Assembly (NCBI RefSeq): GCF_042658925.1 | Contig: NZ_JBHSRF010000031.1 | Span: 1 to 64,000, forward strand | Reading direction: 5' to 3' | Length of the DNA: 64,000 nt | Origin: Sphaerisporangium aureirubrum | Lineage (GTDB): Bacteria; Actinomycetota; Actinomycetes; Streptosporangiales; Streptosporangiaceae | Part shown: positions 44,988 through 54,876 of the stretch, one piece after another | Layout of the letters: every line of letters begins with the position of its first letter | Numbering within the stretch: the first letter of the stretch is position 1 | Notes under the pieces: generated by a model | Told to the model about the DNA's origin: nothing | What the model saw: the letters and a program-made list of their open reading frames with translations, nothing else | The model's database searches: none | Translations under genes and position numbers: made by a program

Positions 44988-45283
44988 TCAACGCCGCGGC
45001 GAGGGCGGCCGGTCCCGCCAGGTGTAGTAGCCGGATACAGAGACGGCCAGGACGCGGCAGGCGACCTCCACCGGGATGCCTTCGCCGGCCATCACCGCGA
45101 TGGCGCGGAACCGCCTTTTGGGGGCGCCGCCTCACCGACCAGTTCGATCGCCCGGCGGGCCACCTGCAGCTGGAACGAGCGAAAGATTGAGCGGCGAATC
45201 GTGGCCTGGTCAGCGGGGATCCCCCTCGACCTGCCGGTGAATCCCGGCCCGCCGGTGTGGCCGTGATCTTCCCGGCGTTCCAC
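44988..45283 (-). pseudogene. IS3-type transposase remnant, frameshifted
   Basis: On the minus strand the start codes for VARRAIELVGEAAPPK. After a one-base shift the next frame reads FRAIAVMAGEGIPVEVACRV and then VSGYYTWRDRPPS before a stop. The second part is the opening of IS3-family OrfB, whose usual form is RVLGVSxSGYYAWRxRPPS. Only this short piece remains and the frame is broken, so it is inactive. No clear terminal repeats are seen. Confidence 0.65.
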
Positions 45284-45525
45284 GACCCTCCTGATTGGTT
45301 TGCATGGCTGGCCGAATTAATGACACACATCACCCGCACGAGGCAAGGGAGGCCAGGCGTGCTTCTCTGTAACTTTCGCGTAACGTGAATGGATTTTCGT
45401 ACTGACCTGGGACGATGCCTGTCGATGTCAACTCGTTACCTGATCCATGGGGTGCAGAACGGACATCTGCGTGTTACAACCCTCATTAATTGATCGCAGA
45501 GACAAACGGGAGAGGTGGTGACCGC

Positions 45526-46794
45526 GTGACGCAGGAGCACCAGATCCGTGCCATCGGCGGCGCCGTCTCGCCGACGAGCAACGTCACGATGCGCCAGTCG
45601 AACCTGTCGCTGGTGCTGCGCCAGCTGCGCGACCACGCGTCCCGCTCCCGGGCCGACATCGCGGACACGACCGGCCTGCACCGCGCGACGGTCTCCAACC
45701 TGGTGGCCGAGCTCCTCGACCGGCGGCTGGCGCGCGAGGTCGGCATCGAGCACGTCGGCGCGGTCGGCCGTCCGCGTCGTGCGGTGGCGCTGCACGGCGC
45801 GCACGTCGGCGCGCTCGGCCTGGAGATCAACGTCGGCCACATCTCGGTGTACGGCTGCGACCTGAGCGGCCGGGCCGTCGTGGAACGTAGCATCGGGTTC
45901 GACGCCGTCGGCAGCGGTCCGGAACGTTCCCTGCGCCGGCTCGGCGTCGTCGCCGGAGAGGCCATCAAGGCGATGCGGCAGGCCGGTGCCGTCCCCGCCG
46001 GGATCGGTGTGGCGGTTCCCGCGCTGGTCGACGTGGCACGCGGCGTCGTCACGCTCGCGCCGAACCTCGAGTGGTACGACCTGCCGCTGGCCGACCGGCT
46101 CACAGAGGCCCTTGGCCCGCTGAGCCTTCCGGTGACCGTGGACAACGACGCCAACTTCGCGACCCTGGCCGAGTACACCTCAGGCGTCGCCGCCGGTACG
46201 CCGCACATGGTCTACCTCACCGGCGAGGTCGGGGTCGGCGGCGGCTTCATCATCGACGGCCGGCTGCTGCGCGGCGCGGACGGCTTCTCAGGCGAGGTCG
46301 GGCACCTGCCGGTGGACCCGGCCGGCGAGCGCTGCGGCTGCGGCAGGCGCGGCTGCTGGGAGACCAAGGTGGGGCTGGAGGCGCTGACGCGCGCGGCCCT
46401 GCCGGAAGGATCGGGCCCGGCTGTGCCCGATCCCGAAGAACGCGCGGCGCAGATCGCGGCGGGACTCGCCGCGGGTGACCCGCGAATGCTCGACGCGGCG
46501 GCGCAGGTGGGGCGATGGCTCGGGCATGGCGGCTCGATCATCGCCAACCTGTTCAACCCGCGAGTGATCGTCGTCGGCGGTTACTTCGCCACCCTGGCGG
46601 AGTGGCTGCTGCCGCACGCACAGGCGGAACTGGAACGGCTGGTCGTGGCACGCCAGGCTGGTCCGTGCTGGTTCGCCGCCTCTGATCTCGGCTTCGGCGC
46701 CGCGTCCCGCGGCGCCGCGAGCATGGTGATCAGCCGTCTCATCGACGACCCAACCATGATCATGACTCCCCTACCCCGGCCCACGGCTCTCTGA
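45526..46794 (+). CDS. ROK-family transcriptional regulator
   Basis: A 422-residue ROK repressor. The N-terminal winged helix (about 20-85; RADIADTTGLHRATVSNLV) is followed by a sugar-kinase-like domain with the zinc motif CGCGRRGCWE and the GEVGHLPVDP signature. The GTG follows GGGAGAGG. It lies upstream of a large secreted sugar-oxidation-type protein and likely controls it in response to a sugar. The 240-nt region before it is AT-richer and holds no gene. Confidence 0.93.
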   Translation: MTQEHQIRAIGGAVSPTSNVTMRQSNLSLVLRQLRDHASRSRADIADTTGLHRATVSNLVAELLDRRLAREVGIEHVGAVGRPRRAVALHGAHVGALGLEINVGHISVYGCDLSGRAVVERSIGFDAVGSGPERSLRRLGVVAGEAIKAMRQAGAVPAGIGVAVPALVDVARGVVTLAPNLEWYDLPLADRLTEALGPLSLPVTVDNDANFATLAEYTSGVAAGTPHMVYLTGEVGVGGGFIIDGRLLRGADGFSGEVGHLPVDPAGERCGCGRRGCWETKVGLEALTRAALPEGSGPAVPDPEERAAQIAAGLAAGDPRMLDAAAQVGRWLGHGGSIIANLFNPRVIVVGGYFATLAEWLLPHAQAELERLVVARQAGPCWFAASDLGFGAASRGAASMVISRLIDDPTMIMTPLPRPTAL

Positions 46795-46920
46795 CGGGCC
46801 CCCGAAGACCTGGAGACGGTACCCTCCAGCACCCCACCCGTCCACCGCTAGCAGATGGCAACAAGCGCGGCGGCGCGCGCCTTGCCTGACAGTCCCCCCC
46901 TGGTCAGGAAAGAAGGCTTC

Positions 46921-49900
46921 ATGTCTCCACGTTCTCGAACGTGGGCCCGGTGGCGCAGTGCGTCCACCACGCTCAGAATGCACCGTTCCAGGCGAGCGAC
47001 GGCGGCCACGATGGCCCTCGCCATCGTCCTGCCGTTCCTTGCGTTCGTCTCGATCCCGGCAGGTGCCGCGAACGCCTCGGCCGCCGCGGACCCGGCGTTC
47101 AAGGTCCTGGTGTTCTCCAAGACCACCGGCTTCCGGCACGACTCGATCCCTGACGGGGTCGCGGCCGTCCAGAAGCTCGGCCTGGAGAACAACTTCGCGG
47201 TCGACGCGACCGAGGACAGCGCGTTGTTCACCGACGAGAACCTGGCGCAGTACCAGGCCGTCGTCTTCATGTCCACGACCGGTGACCCGCTGAGCACGCA
47301 GGCTCAGAAGGACGCCTTCCAGCGTTACATCCAGAACGGTGGCGGCTACGCCGGCGTCCACGCGGCGTCCGACAGCAGCTACGACTGGGAGTGGTACGGC
47401 AAGCTGGTCGGCGGGTACTTCAAGTCGCACCCGGCGATCCAGCAGGCCACCGTCAAGGTCGAGGACCCGGCGCACCCGTCGACGGTGGGTCTGCCGACGT
47501 CGTGGAGCCGTACCGACGAGTGGTACGACTACCGGGCCAACCCCCGCGGCACCGTGCACGTGCTGGCGTCGCTGGACGAGAAGTCCTACACCGGCGGCAC
47601 CATGGGCATCGACCACCCGACGGTGTGGTGCCAGGACTTCGACGGCGGACGCTCCTGGTACACCGGCCTCGGCCACACCAAGGCGAGCTTCGTCGAACCG
47701 CAGTTCCTGAGCATGCTCCTCGGCGGCATCAAGACCGCCGCCGGCGCGGTGAAGGCCGACTGCTCGGCGTCGCAGAGCGATAGCTACGAGAAGGTCACCC
47801 TCGACGACAACACGTCGAACCCGATGATGCTGGACATCGCCAAGGACGGCCGGGTCTTCTACATCGACCGGCTCGGCGACGTCAAGATCGTCAAGACGAC
47901 CGGCAGCACCGTGACGGCGGCCCACCTCAGCGTGTTCACCGCCAACGAGAGCGGCCTGCTGGGCATGGCGCTCGACAAGGACTTCGACACCACGAAGTGG
48001 ATCTACCTCTACTACTCGCCGACCGGTGTGAACGTCGACCGGCTGAGCAGGTTCACCGTCAACGGTGACACGCTCGACCTGGCGAGCGAGAAGAAGATCC
48101 TCGATGTGCCGGTCCAGCGGGCCGAGTGCTGCCACCACGGCGGCGGCATGGTCATCGACCACAAGACGGGTAACCTGTGGCTCGCCACCGGTGACAACAC
48201 CAACCCGTTCGCCTCCAACGGCTACGCCCCGATCGACGAGCAGTCGGGCCGTTCGTCCTGGGACGCTCAGCGCACCGCGGGCAACACCAACGACCTGAGC
48301 GGCAAGGTGCTGCGCATCCACCCGGAGGCTGACGGCACCTACACCGTGCCGGCCGGCAACCTGTTCGCTCCCGGAACGGCGAAGACCAAGCCCGAGATCT
48401 ACGCCATGGGCATGCGCAACCCGTTCCGCATGGGTCTGGACCCGAAGACCGGTTACCCGCTGGTCGCCGACTACGGACCTGACGCCAACGCCGCGAGCGC
48501 CACGCGCGGTCCGGAGAACAGCGTCGAGTGGAACCTGATGGACAAGCCGGGTAACTACGGCTGGCCCTACTGCGTCGCCAACAACAGGCCGTACATCGAC
48601 TACAACTTCGCCACCGGTGCCTCGGGTTCGGCGTTCAACTGCACCGCGCCGGTCAACGACTCGCCGAACAACACGGGTCTCACCAACCCGCCGGCGATGA
48701 CCCCGGCGACGGTCTGGTACCACTACAACACCGACGCGGCGAACTTCCCCGAGCTGAACGGCGGCGCGCCGATGGCCGGCCCCGTCTACCGCTTCGACGC
48801 CGACCTCCAGTCGACCGTCAAGTGGCCGGCGTACTGGGACGGCAAGGCGATCATGGGTGAGTGGAACACCAACAAGATGTTCTCGTTCCAGCTCAACGAG
48901 AACGTCACCTCGCTCGTCAAGATCAACCAGATCCTCAAGACGATGAGCTTCAAGCGGCCCATGGACATCAAGTTCGGTCCTGACGGCGCGCTGTACCTCA
49001 TCGAATGGGGTTCGGGCTTCGGTGGTGACAACGCCGACTCCGGCGTCTACCGCATCGACTACGTCAAGGGCACCCGGCCGCCGGTCGCGCGCGCCTCGGC
49101 GGACAAGACCGACGGACCCGTGCCACTGACCGTGCAGTTCTCCAGCGCGGGCTCGGTGGACCCGGACGGCAAGGCGCTCACGTTCGCGTGGGACTTCGAC
49201 GACGACGGCACCGTCGACTCGACCGACCCGAACCCGTCGCACACCTACAGCACGGCCGGCAACTACAGCGCCGTCTTGAAGATCACCAACACCGACGGCG
49301 TCAGCGCCACCGCGAGCGTGCCGATCGTCGCCGGCAACACCCGGCCGACGGTCTCGCTGCTCCCGCCGCCGGACGGAGGGTTCTTCCAGTTCGGCGACCA
49401 GGTGAGGTACAAGGTCGCCGTCACCGACCCCGAGGACGGCACCATCGACTGCACCAAGGTCAAGGTGCAGGCGTTCCTCGGTCACGACAGCCACGGCCAC
49501 CCGCTCGACGAGCACGAGGGTTGTGAGGGCGTCCTCCAGACGCTCACCGACAGCGGCCACGGCACCGACGACAACCTGTTCTACATCCTGGAGGCCACCT
49601 ACGCCGACAACGGCGGCTCCGGTGGCGCGGCCAAGTCGCTCACCGGCCGGGGACAGGTCGTCCTGCAGCCCAAGCGCAAGCAGGCCGAGCACTTCACCGA
49701 GACCGGCCGCGTCGCGGGTGGCGTCGGCACCGACACTCCCGGTGTCGCGGCCGAGGACACCACCGACCCGCAGGGTGGATCGAAGAGCATCGCGTTCATC
49801 CAGGACGGCGACTGGTGGGGCTTCACCCCGGCGAACCTGACGGACATCACCGCGATCCGTCTGCGCGCGTCGTCCGGCGGCAGCGGCGGCACCGTGGAGA

Positions 49901-52224
49901 TCCGGTCCGGCAACCCCGAGACCGGCACACTGCTCGGTTCCGTCAACGTCACGAGCACCGGCGGCTGGCAGACGTTCGGTGACTTCAACGTCAACCTGAC
50001 GGCTCCGCCGACGACGACCGGGCCGCTGTACTTCGTCGTGCGCAAGCCGGCGAGTACGGCCAACGACGCCTACCTGGTGAACGTCAACTGGATGGACTTC
50101 ATCGGCAAGGGCGTCACCGAGAACCAGCGTCCGGCGGTGACCGCGACGGCCACCCCGTCGACCGGCATCGCGCCGCTGACGGTCGCCTTCAAGGCCACGG
50201 CCACCGACCCCGACGGCGACACGCCGCTCACCTACAAGTGGAACTTCGGCGTGACCGGTGCGCCGCAGCCCACGACCGCCGACGCGAGCTACACCTACAA
50301 CGCGCCGGGTACCTACAACGCGACCGTCACGGTGACCGACTCCAAGGGCGCGGCCGCCACGGCGCAGGTAACGGTCAAGGTGGACGCTCCGACCACGCAG
50401 TGCTTCAGCGGCCGTTCCGACGACTTCCTCGGGACGACCCTCGACCGGGACCGCTGGTCGGTCGTCCGGGAGAACCAGGACCTGCGGGTCGCCGACGGCA
50501 AGCTGATCATCCCGACGTCGTTGAGTGACATCTACGGCACGGGTACCGGCACGCAGACACCGAACATCGTCGTGCAGCCGGCGCCGTCCGGTGCCTGGAC
50601 CGCCACGACCAAGGTCACGCTGAACGCGCGCGACTCGTATCAGCAGGCCGGTCTGATCATCTACGGCGACGACAACAACTACGCCAAGATGGTGCTGCAG
50701 GCGCGTGCGACGAACAACCACGCCAACCGCGTCTTCCAGTTCATCCGTGAGGAGAACGGCGCCCCCAACGAGGTGACGGCGAGCAACAGCGCGCAGCTCG
50801 GCGACGCCTACCCCGACACGGTGTACGTCCGCTTCGTCAGCGACGGCACCAACATCACCGCGCACTACTCGGCCGACGGTGTGACCTACACCGCCATGAC
50901 GCAGACCAAGGCCCTCGCCGGGATCACCAACCCGAGGATCGGCCTGCTCTCGCTGGCGGCCACCGGCACCCGCCCCGTCGTGGACGCGGCGTTCGACTGG
51001 TTCAGCATCACCCCCGACGACAAGGCGACGGGCCCCGCGCCTGACGACGAGTTCAACGGCACGTCCCTGGACACCTGCCGCTGGACCGCGTCGGTGCGAG
51101 CCGACGCCACGACGTCGCGGGTGGCCGACGGTGCCCTGCAGATCGACACCGAGAAGGGTGACGTCTACGGGACCGACAACACCGGAGCGAAGAACTTCAT
51201 CCTGCAGAAGGCGCCTGACGGCGACTGGACGCTGGAGACGAAGGTCGACGGTTCGGCGTTGAACGAGGCCTACCAGCAGGCCGGCCTCATGGTCTACGCG
51301 GATGACGACAACTACGTGAAGCTCGACTACATCACCGACAACACCGCGGGCTCCACGGTGACGCGGCGGATCGAGCTGCGTAGCGAGGTCGGCGGGACCG
51401 TGCAGGACCCGCAGCCTCAGATCGGCAACCTCACCGCCGCCGTCTGGTCGCTGCGCCTCGTCAAGACAGGTGACTCGTTCCGCGGCTACTACTCCGCGGA
51501 CGGCACCACCTGGACCGAGGTCGCCGCGAACACCCCGGTGAAGAACAGCGCGGTCGCCGGCGGCGCCAAGGTCGGGTTGTTCGCCTTCGGCGGCAACCAG
51601 ACGGCGTCCAAGACCGCGAAGTTCGACTACTTCCACCTCGTCAAGCCCGCGGCGGACACGACGGCGCCGGTGACCACCGCGGTCACCGACCCGGCGAGTG
51701 GTCCGTTCACCGGGCCGGTCAAGGTCACGCTGACCGCGGCCGACGAGGCGAACGGCAGTGGGGTGGACCGCACCGAGTACAAGCTGGACAGCGGAGACTG
51801 GACGGCCTACACGGCACCGGTCCAGATCACCGGCGACGGTGACCACACCTTCTCCTACCGCTCGGCCGACAAGGCGGGCAACGTCGAGGCGGCGAAGGTC
51901 ATCAACCTGACCATCACCACCCCGGCCACCCCGAAGGTCGCCCTGACCGTCACGGCGTCGGCTCGCTGCGTGGGTACCACCGCGTACCTCGCCGTGACCG
52001 CCGTCAACGACGGCGCCGAGACCGCGTCGATCACGCTCACCACCCCGTACGGGGCCAAGACCGTGACCGGCGTGGCGACGGGCAAGCAGGCGTACCAGTC
52101 CTTCAACACGCGACTCGGACAGGTCGGTGCCGGCACGGTGACCGTGACGGGTACCGCGACGATCGGTGGCGAGCAGGTCACCACGCCGTACGAGGTCGCC
52201 TACTCCGCGATCAGCTGCCGCTGA
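46921..52224 (+). CDS. secreted ThuA-sorbosone dehydrogenase-PKD-CBM multidomain protein
   Basis: A 1,767-residue exported protein. Signal peptide about 1-57 (arginines, hydrophobic core, AANASA). Domains in order: ThuA-like (about 60-270); glucose/sorbosone dehydrogenase-like propeller (about 295-720, CCHHGGGMVIDHKTGNLWLA); PKD (about 725-810); carbohydrate-binding CBM6-like (about 930-1060); PKD (about 1065-1155); two laminin-G/DUF1349-like beta-sandwiches (about 1160-1580); Ig/OmpL47-like repeat (about 1590-1680); and a C-terminal domain. The start at 46921 has AGAAGG upstream; an earlier ATG at 46855 is less likely. Probably acts on plant or microbial sugars outside the cell. Whether it needs PQQ is not decided by sequence. 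Confidence 0.92.
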   Translation: MSPRSRTWARWRSASTTLRMHRSRRATAATMALAIVLPFLAFVSIPAGAANASAAADPAFKVLVFSKTTGFRHDSIPDGVAAVQKLGLENNFAVDATEDSALFTDENLAQYQAVVFMSTTGDPLSTQAQKDAFQRYIQNGGGYAGVHAASDSSYDWEWYGKLVGGYFKSHPAIQQATVKVEDPAHPSTVGLPTSWSRTDEWYDYRANPRGTVHVLASLDEKSYTGGTMGIDHPTVWCQDFDGGRSWYTGLGHTKASFVEPQFLSMLLGGIKTAAGAVKADCSASQSDSYEKVTLDDNTSNPMMLDIAKDGRVFYIDRLGDVKIVKTTGSTVTAAHLSVFTANESGLLGMALDKDFDTTKWIYLYYSPTGVNVDRLSRFTVNGDTLDLASEKKILDVPVQRAECCHHGGGMVIDHKTGNLWLATGDNTNPFASNGYAPIDEQSGRSSWDAQRTAGNTNDLSGKVLRIHPEADGTYTVPAGNLFAPGTAKTKPEIYAMGMRNPFRMGLDPKTGYPLVADYGPDANAASATRGPENSVEWNLMDKPGNYGWPYCVANNRPYIDYNFATGASGSAFNCTAPVNDSPNNTGLTNPPAMTPATVWYHYNTDAANFPELNGGAPMAGPVYRFDADLQSTVKWPAYWDGKAIMGEWNTNKMFSFQLNENVTSLVKINQILKTMSFKRPMDIKFGPDGALYLIEWGSGFGGDNADSGVYRIDYVKGTRPPVARASADKTDGPVPLTVQFSSAGSVDPDGKALTFAWDFDDDGTVDSTDPNPSHTYSTAGNYSAVLKITNTDGVSATASVPIVAGNTRPTVSLLPPPDGGFFQFGDQVRYKVAVTDPEDGTIDCTKVKVQAFLGHDSHGHPLDEHEGCEGVLQTLTDSGHGTDDNLFYILEATYADNGGSGGAAKSLTGRGQVVLQPKRKQAEHFTETGRVAGGVGTDTPGVAAEDTTDPQGGSKSIAFIQDGDWWGFTPANLTDITAIRLRASSGGSGGTVEIRSGNPETGTLLGSVNVTSTGGWQTFGDFNVNLTAPPTTTGPLYFVVRKPASTANDAYLVNVNWMDFIGKGVTENQRPAVTATATPSTGIAPLTVAFKATATDPDGDTPLTYKWNFGVTGAPQPTTADASYTYNAPGTYNATVTVTDSKGAAATAQVTVKVDAPTTQCFSGRSDDFLGTTLDRDRWSVVRENQDLRVADGKLIIPTSLSDIYGTGTGTQTPNIVVQPAPSGAWTATTKVTLNARDSYQQAGLIIYGDDNNYAKMVLQARATNNHANRVFQFIREENGAPNEVTASNSAQLGDAYPDTVYVRFVSDGTNITAHYSADGVTYTAMTQTKALAGITNPRIGLLSLAATGTRPVVDAAFDWFSITPDDKATGPAPDDEFNGTSLDTCRWTASVRADATTSRVADGALQIDTEKGDVYGTDNTGAKNFILQKAPDGDWTLETKVDGSALNEAYQQAGLMVYADDDNYVKLDYITDNTAGSTVTRRIELRSEVGGTVQDPQPQIGNLTAAVWSLRLVKTGDSFRGYYSADGTTWTEVAANTPVKNSAVAGGAKVGLFAFGGNQTASKTAKFDYFHLVKPAADTTAPVTTAVTDPASGPFTGPVKVTLTAADEANGSGVDRTEYKLDSGDWTAYTAPVQITGDGDHTFSYRSADKAGNVEAAKVINLTITTPATPKVALTVTASARCVGTTAYLAVTAVNDGAETASITLTTPYGAKTVTGVATGKQAYQSFNTRLGQVGAGTVTVTGTATIGGEQVTTPYEVAYSAISCR

Positions 52225-52274
52225 CCGCAGCACCGGTGACCCGGCGTACGCCGGGCCACCTCGACAGATGAACC

Positions 52275-52306
52275 GGGGCCGGCCGGTCGCACGACCAGCC
52301 GGCCCC
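52275..52306 (+). terminator. strong hairpin after large secreted protein
   Basis: GGGGCCGGC and GCCGGCCCC make a 9-bp stem, and inner bases GGTC/GACC extend it, 50 nt after the stop. The palindrome CCGGCGTACGCCGG lies just before it at 52241. A good termination signal for the long gene. Confidence 0.65.
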
Positions 52307-52338
52307 GACCCCCATAAATGGCATATGGAGCCATCAAC

Positions 52339-52980
52339 ATGAGAACCAAGAGAAGAACCACTCAGCTACTCGCCGCGTCGCTGCTCGGCTTCACGCTGCT
52401 CGGCCTGTCCGGCCTGTCCGGCACGGCGGCGGCGGACGACGCGCCCGACGACGGCGTCGACGTGTCGGTGAACATCGCGCCGATCGGCCAGCCCGGCGAG
52501 CTGACGATGACCGTCGCGGACAACACCGGCGTCGCCCTGCAGGAGAACGGGTCCACCGCCACCGCACGCCAGTTCACCGGCGCGCTGCCGACGGTCACGG
52601 TCAGCGACACCCGCGACCCCGAGGACATCCCCGCCGGTGAGTACTGGGCCGTCGTCGGTCAGGCCAGCCAGTTCGTCGCGACCGGCAACGCCTCCAAGAC
52701 CATCGGCCCGGAGTACCTGGGCTGGAAGCCGCGCCTGCTGACCGATTCGCAGACCGGTGCGGTGGCGGCCGGTGAGCCGGTGTCCTCCGTCATCTCCGAC
52801 GGCACCGGTGCGCCGAACGTGGGTCTGCAGGGGCAGGAACTGCTCGTCTCGGCCGCGAACTCCGCGGACGAGATCGGCACCTGGCAGGTGAACGCCGACC
52901 TCGCGCTGCGCACACAGGCCGACGTCGCGGCCGGCGAGTACCACTCGACCCTGACGCTTTCACTGTTCAACCAGAACTGA
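52339..52980 (+). CDS. secreted WxL-like domain protein
   Basis: A 213-residue exported protein. Signal peptide about 1-35 (KRR, hydrophobic core, GTAAADD). The rest is beta-rich with a dipeptide-poor, acidic start, like WxL-type wall proteins of actinobacteria. GGAG ribosome site. The next gene is a DUF916-like wall-binding protein; WxL and DUF916 proteins work together in Gram-positive bacteria. Confidence 0.65.
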   Translation: MRTKRRTTQLLAASLLGFTLLGLSGLSGTAAADDAPDDGVDVSVNIAPIGQPGELTMTVADNTGVALQENGSTATARQFTGALPTVTVSDTRDPEDIPAGEYWAVVGQASQFVATGNASKTIGPEYLGWKPRLLTDSQTGAVAAGEPVSSVISDGTGAPNVGLQGQELLVSAANSADEIGTWQVNADLALRTQADVAAGEYHSTLTLSLFNQN

Positions 52981-53081
52981 CCCGCAGGTAGAACGCCACC
53001 TCGGCACTCTGTTGGACGTCCGGGACGTGTGCGACTCTGGCACTCGTCCCGGACGTTCACGAGGAGACAGGAGACACCTCA

Positions 53082-54119
53082 GTGGCCAAGAGCAGTTCGC
53101 GCTACGCCGTGGCCGTGCTTCACGCCGCCGGCGCCATCGCCTTGGTCGCCGTGGTGGCAACCGCCGGCCCGGCACAGGCCGCCGGCCGCATGGACACCAC
53201 CTGGTCGGTCGTACCGGCCAACGCCGACGGTCCCGACGGCCGCGGCGACATCGACGTCGAACTCGCGCCGGGACAGGCGGTGACCGAGCATGTCGCGGTC
53301 ACCAACCGTTCCGCCAAGCCGGTCGCCTTCACGATCGACGCCAACGACGGCTACCTGACGGCCAAGGGCTATTTCGACATGCGGTCCTCCGACGCCACCC
53401 CGGTCGACGGCGGCGCGTGGATCACGGTCCCCGAAACGGTGACCATCGCCGCGGGAGGCACGACCGTCGTGCCGGTCCAGGTCGCGATCCCGCGGAACGC
53501 GACGCCGGGGGACCACCCCGCCGGGGTGACCGCGTCCATCGACACGATCTCCGGCCAGGTGCGGGTGCACAACCGGGTGGGTGTCCGGCTGAACCTCCGC
53601 GTGTCCGGCGACTACGTGGCCAAGCTCGACGTGACCCGTATCAGTGCCGCGTACACCTGGTCGTGGAACCCCTTCGCCGCGGGGTCGGTGGACGTGACCT
53701 ACACCGTCGCCAACCTCGGCAATCTCCGGCTCGCCCCCGACGCCAGGGTCCGGACGTCGGCGCTGGCCGGGGACGGCGACTGGAAGGACACCTCGAAGGC
53801 CAAGGCCCGGGAGATCATGCCGGGTGCCAGCCGTGAGTTCACCGCACGGGTCACCGGCGTCTGGCCGCTCGGGCCGGTCTCCGCGAAGCTCATGACCATC
53901 CCCTCACCCGCCGGCCGGCCGCTCCCCGGCATCACCGCCGACCGGGTGACGTCGGGCGTCACGGTCTGGGCCGTCCCGCTGCCGCAACTCCTGTTCGTCG
54001 TCCTGCTCGTCCTCGCCTTCTTCGGACTGCGGTGGAACCGTGCCCGGCGCCGCAGGCACCTCGAAAGGCTGATCGCCCTGCACAGCGGAGGCGGAGCCCT
54101 GGGACGTCAGCGGGTGTGA
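53082..54119 (+). CDS. DUF916-like (WxL-associated) membrane-anchored protein
   Basis: A 345-residue protein. Signal peptide about 1-33, then a domain like the peptidoglycan-binding DUF916/WxL-interacting family (WSVVPANADGPDGRG, ATPGDHPAGVTASI), one C-terminal membrane segment near 300-320 and a basic cytoplasmic tail. GTG start behind AGGAGA. Probably anchors the WxL-like protein or itself to the wall. Confidence 0.75.
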   Translation: MAKSSSRYAVAVLHAAGAIALVAVVATAGPAQAAGRMDTTWSVVPANADGPDGRGDIDVELAPGQAVTEHVAVTNRSAKPVAFTIDANDGYLTAKGYFDMRSSDATPVDGGAWITVPETVTIAAGGTTVVPVQVAIPRNATPGDHPAGVTASIDTISGQVRVHNRVGVRLNLRVSGDYVAKLDVTRISAAYTWSWNPFAAGSVDVTYTVANLGNLRLAPDARVRTSALAGDGDWKDTSKAKAREIMPGASREFTARVTGVWPLGPVSAKLMTIPSPAGRPLPGITADRVTSGVTVWAVPLPQLLFVVLLVLAFFGLRWNRARRRRHLERLIALHSGGGALGRQRV

Positions 54120-54198
54120 GGGGATGGCGCGCCTGCGGGAGACATCCAGCCCCTGATCGGCACATTTCGTAAGCATCCCGAGGAGGTGGCATGTCAGC

Positions 54199-54876
54199 AT
54201 GAACAAGAAAGCGACACTTGCCAGGAACCCCCGGCAGGTCCGGCACTCGCCGGCGAAAGGCTCGTCCATCGTCTGGAAGCTCCTCGCCGCGTTCGCCGTC
54301 GGCGCGATCCTCGCGGGCGGAGTGGTCTTCGCCGTGACCCGGCCGAGCCCGGTGGACCAGATCAGGGCCAATGACGCGCTTCGCGACAAGACGCAGATCA
54401 AGGAGCTCACCGAGCTGGCCAGGTCCACGCGGGACCGGCTGGTCCCCGTGCTGGAGGGACTGGCCAAGGCCATGCCGGCCGAGGATGCCGTGGGTCCCGC
54501 CGCGGTGACCGCGGCAGATGTCGAGAACTGGCGGAAGGCGGCCACCGCGGCCGTCGACGGCTTCGCCGACCCGCCTTCCGGTATGACCGCGACCAATGTG
54601 GCGAGGGCCGGCCTCGCCTCGGCGGTACGGCAGCTCGCCACCACCGTCGAGACGTACGCCTCGTCCCAGAAGCTCAGCGAAGCCGACGCGGCGCGCACGC
54701 TGGAGCTTGCCGCACGCCAGCGCACCGACGCCGTCTTCACCTGGTCGGTCGGGGCCACGGCGCTCGACGCGTTGAACGTCGACGCCGGCTACGGCCACCA
54801 GCACGTATTCCTGCAGACATCCGGTGACGGGGCGCTCACCCCGGACGCCGAACCCGAGGGGGTCCAACACTCGTGA
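54199..54876 (+). CDS. membrane-anchored protein of unknown function
   Basis: A 225-residue protein with one N-terminal membrane segment (about 24-46) and a helical, Ala-rich extracellular part. I do not recognise a family. GAGG ribosome site. Its stop overlaps the next start (GTGA), so it is co-produced with the secreted protein that follows. Confidence 0.75.
   Translation: MNKKATLARNPRQVRHSPAKGSSIVWKLLAAFAVGAILAGGVVFAVTRPSPVDQIRANDALRDKTQIKELTELARSTRDRLVPVLEGLAKAMPAEDAVGPAAVTAADVENWRKAATAAVDGFADPPSGMTATNVARAGLASAVRQLATTVETYASSQKLSEADAARTLELAARQRTDAVFTWSVGATALDALNVDAGYGHQHVFLQTSGDGALTPDAEPEGVQHS

Noticed and set aside
46771..52233. 1,820-codon minus-strand open frame
   Set aside because: Antisense shadow of the secreted ThuA/propeller gene, with biased Arg/Val/Gly composition and no motif.
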